5,740 nucleotides of DNA from Clostridium sp. UBA6758 (GTDB lineage: Bacteria > Bacillota > Clostridia > Clostridiales > Clostridiaceae), in assembly GCA_002453475.1 (NCBI GenBank), contig DKGY01000103.1:8317-14056 (forward strand), in the 5' to 3' direction. How positions within the stretch are numbered: position 1 is the first letter of the stretch; every line of letters begins with the position of its first letter. The position numbers and the translations under genes were made by a program. Shown here in pieces: positions 5,703 to 5,740 of this stretch. The notes under the pieces were generated by a model. It did no database searches and was not told the DNA's origin. It worked only from the letters and a program-made list of their open reading frames with translations.

Positions 5703-5740
5703 GCAATAGAAGCTTGGGATAGATACAAGAATGATGGTGA

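Overview
The window is AT-rich, with strong AGGAGG-type ribosome binding sites, T-box control and clostridial-looking protein sequences. This points to a low-GC Firmicute, most likely Clostridium sensu stricto or a close relative. The assignment is an inference from composition and from protein and RNA style; no database was consulted.

Left part (1-3834): this is a translation-housekeeping block read on the + strand. Positions 1-330 hold no protein gene. They contain an imperfect 46-bp tandem repeat (about 53-144), then a rod-like structured RNA (about 140-300) whose 5' half resembles 6S RNA, the regulator of RNA polymerase. A good sigma-A promoter (342-370) starts a T-box leader. The leader has specifier TTC (Phe), a T-box core and mutually exclusive antiterminator and terminator hairpins. 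Behind it lie pheS (724-1731) and pheT (1750-3774), the two subunits of phenylalanyl-tRNA synthetase, closed by a strong intrinsic terminator (3797-3834). The logic is feedback: uncharged tRNA-Phe relieves termination and raises synthesis of the enzyme that charges it. PheT is an unusually short form that lacks the tRNA-binding OB-fold insert near its N-terminus.

Right part (3835-5740): this looks like accessory DNA. About 550 bp without a convincing gene lead to a small soluble protein of unknown function (4392-4754), which has a very strong RBS and its own terminator. Next comes a small ORF (4819-5010) whose end runs, one base out of frame across a T6 run, into the C-terminal coiled-coil tail of a large serine recombinase (5003-5419). 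The catalytic part of that recombinase is absent. I read this as the scar of an integrated element (prophage, transposon or skin-like element) after an internal deletion. A textbook promoter (5423-5450) then drives a last small ORF (5481-5702). Its frame continues past a TAG to the window edge, so it may be a nonsense-interrupted gene.

I do not see an unmistakably new system. The points most worth a second look are the 6S-like RNA and repeat upstream of pheST, the short PheT, the recombinase fusion/frameshift scar, and the interrupted last gene.
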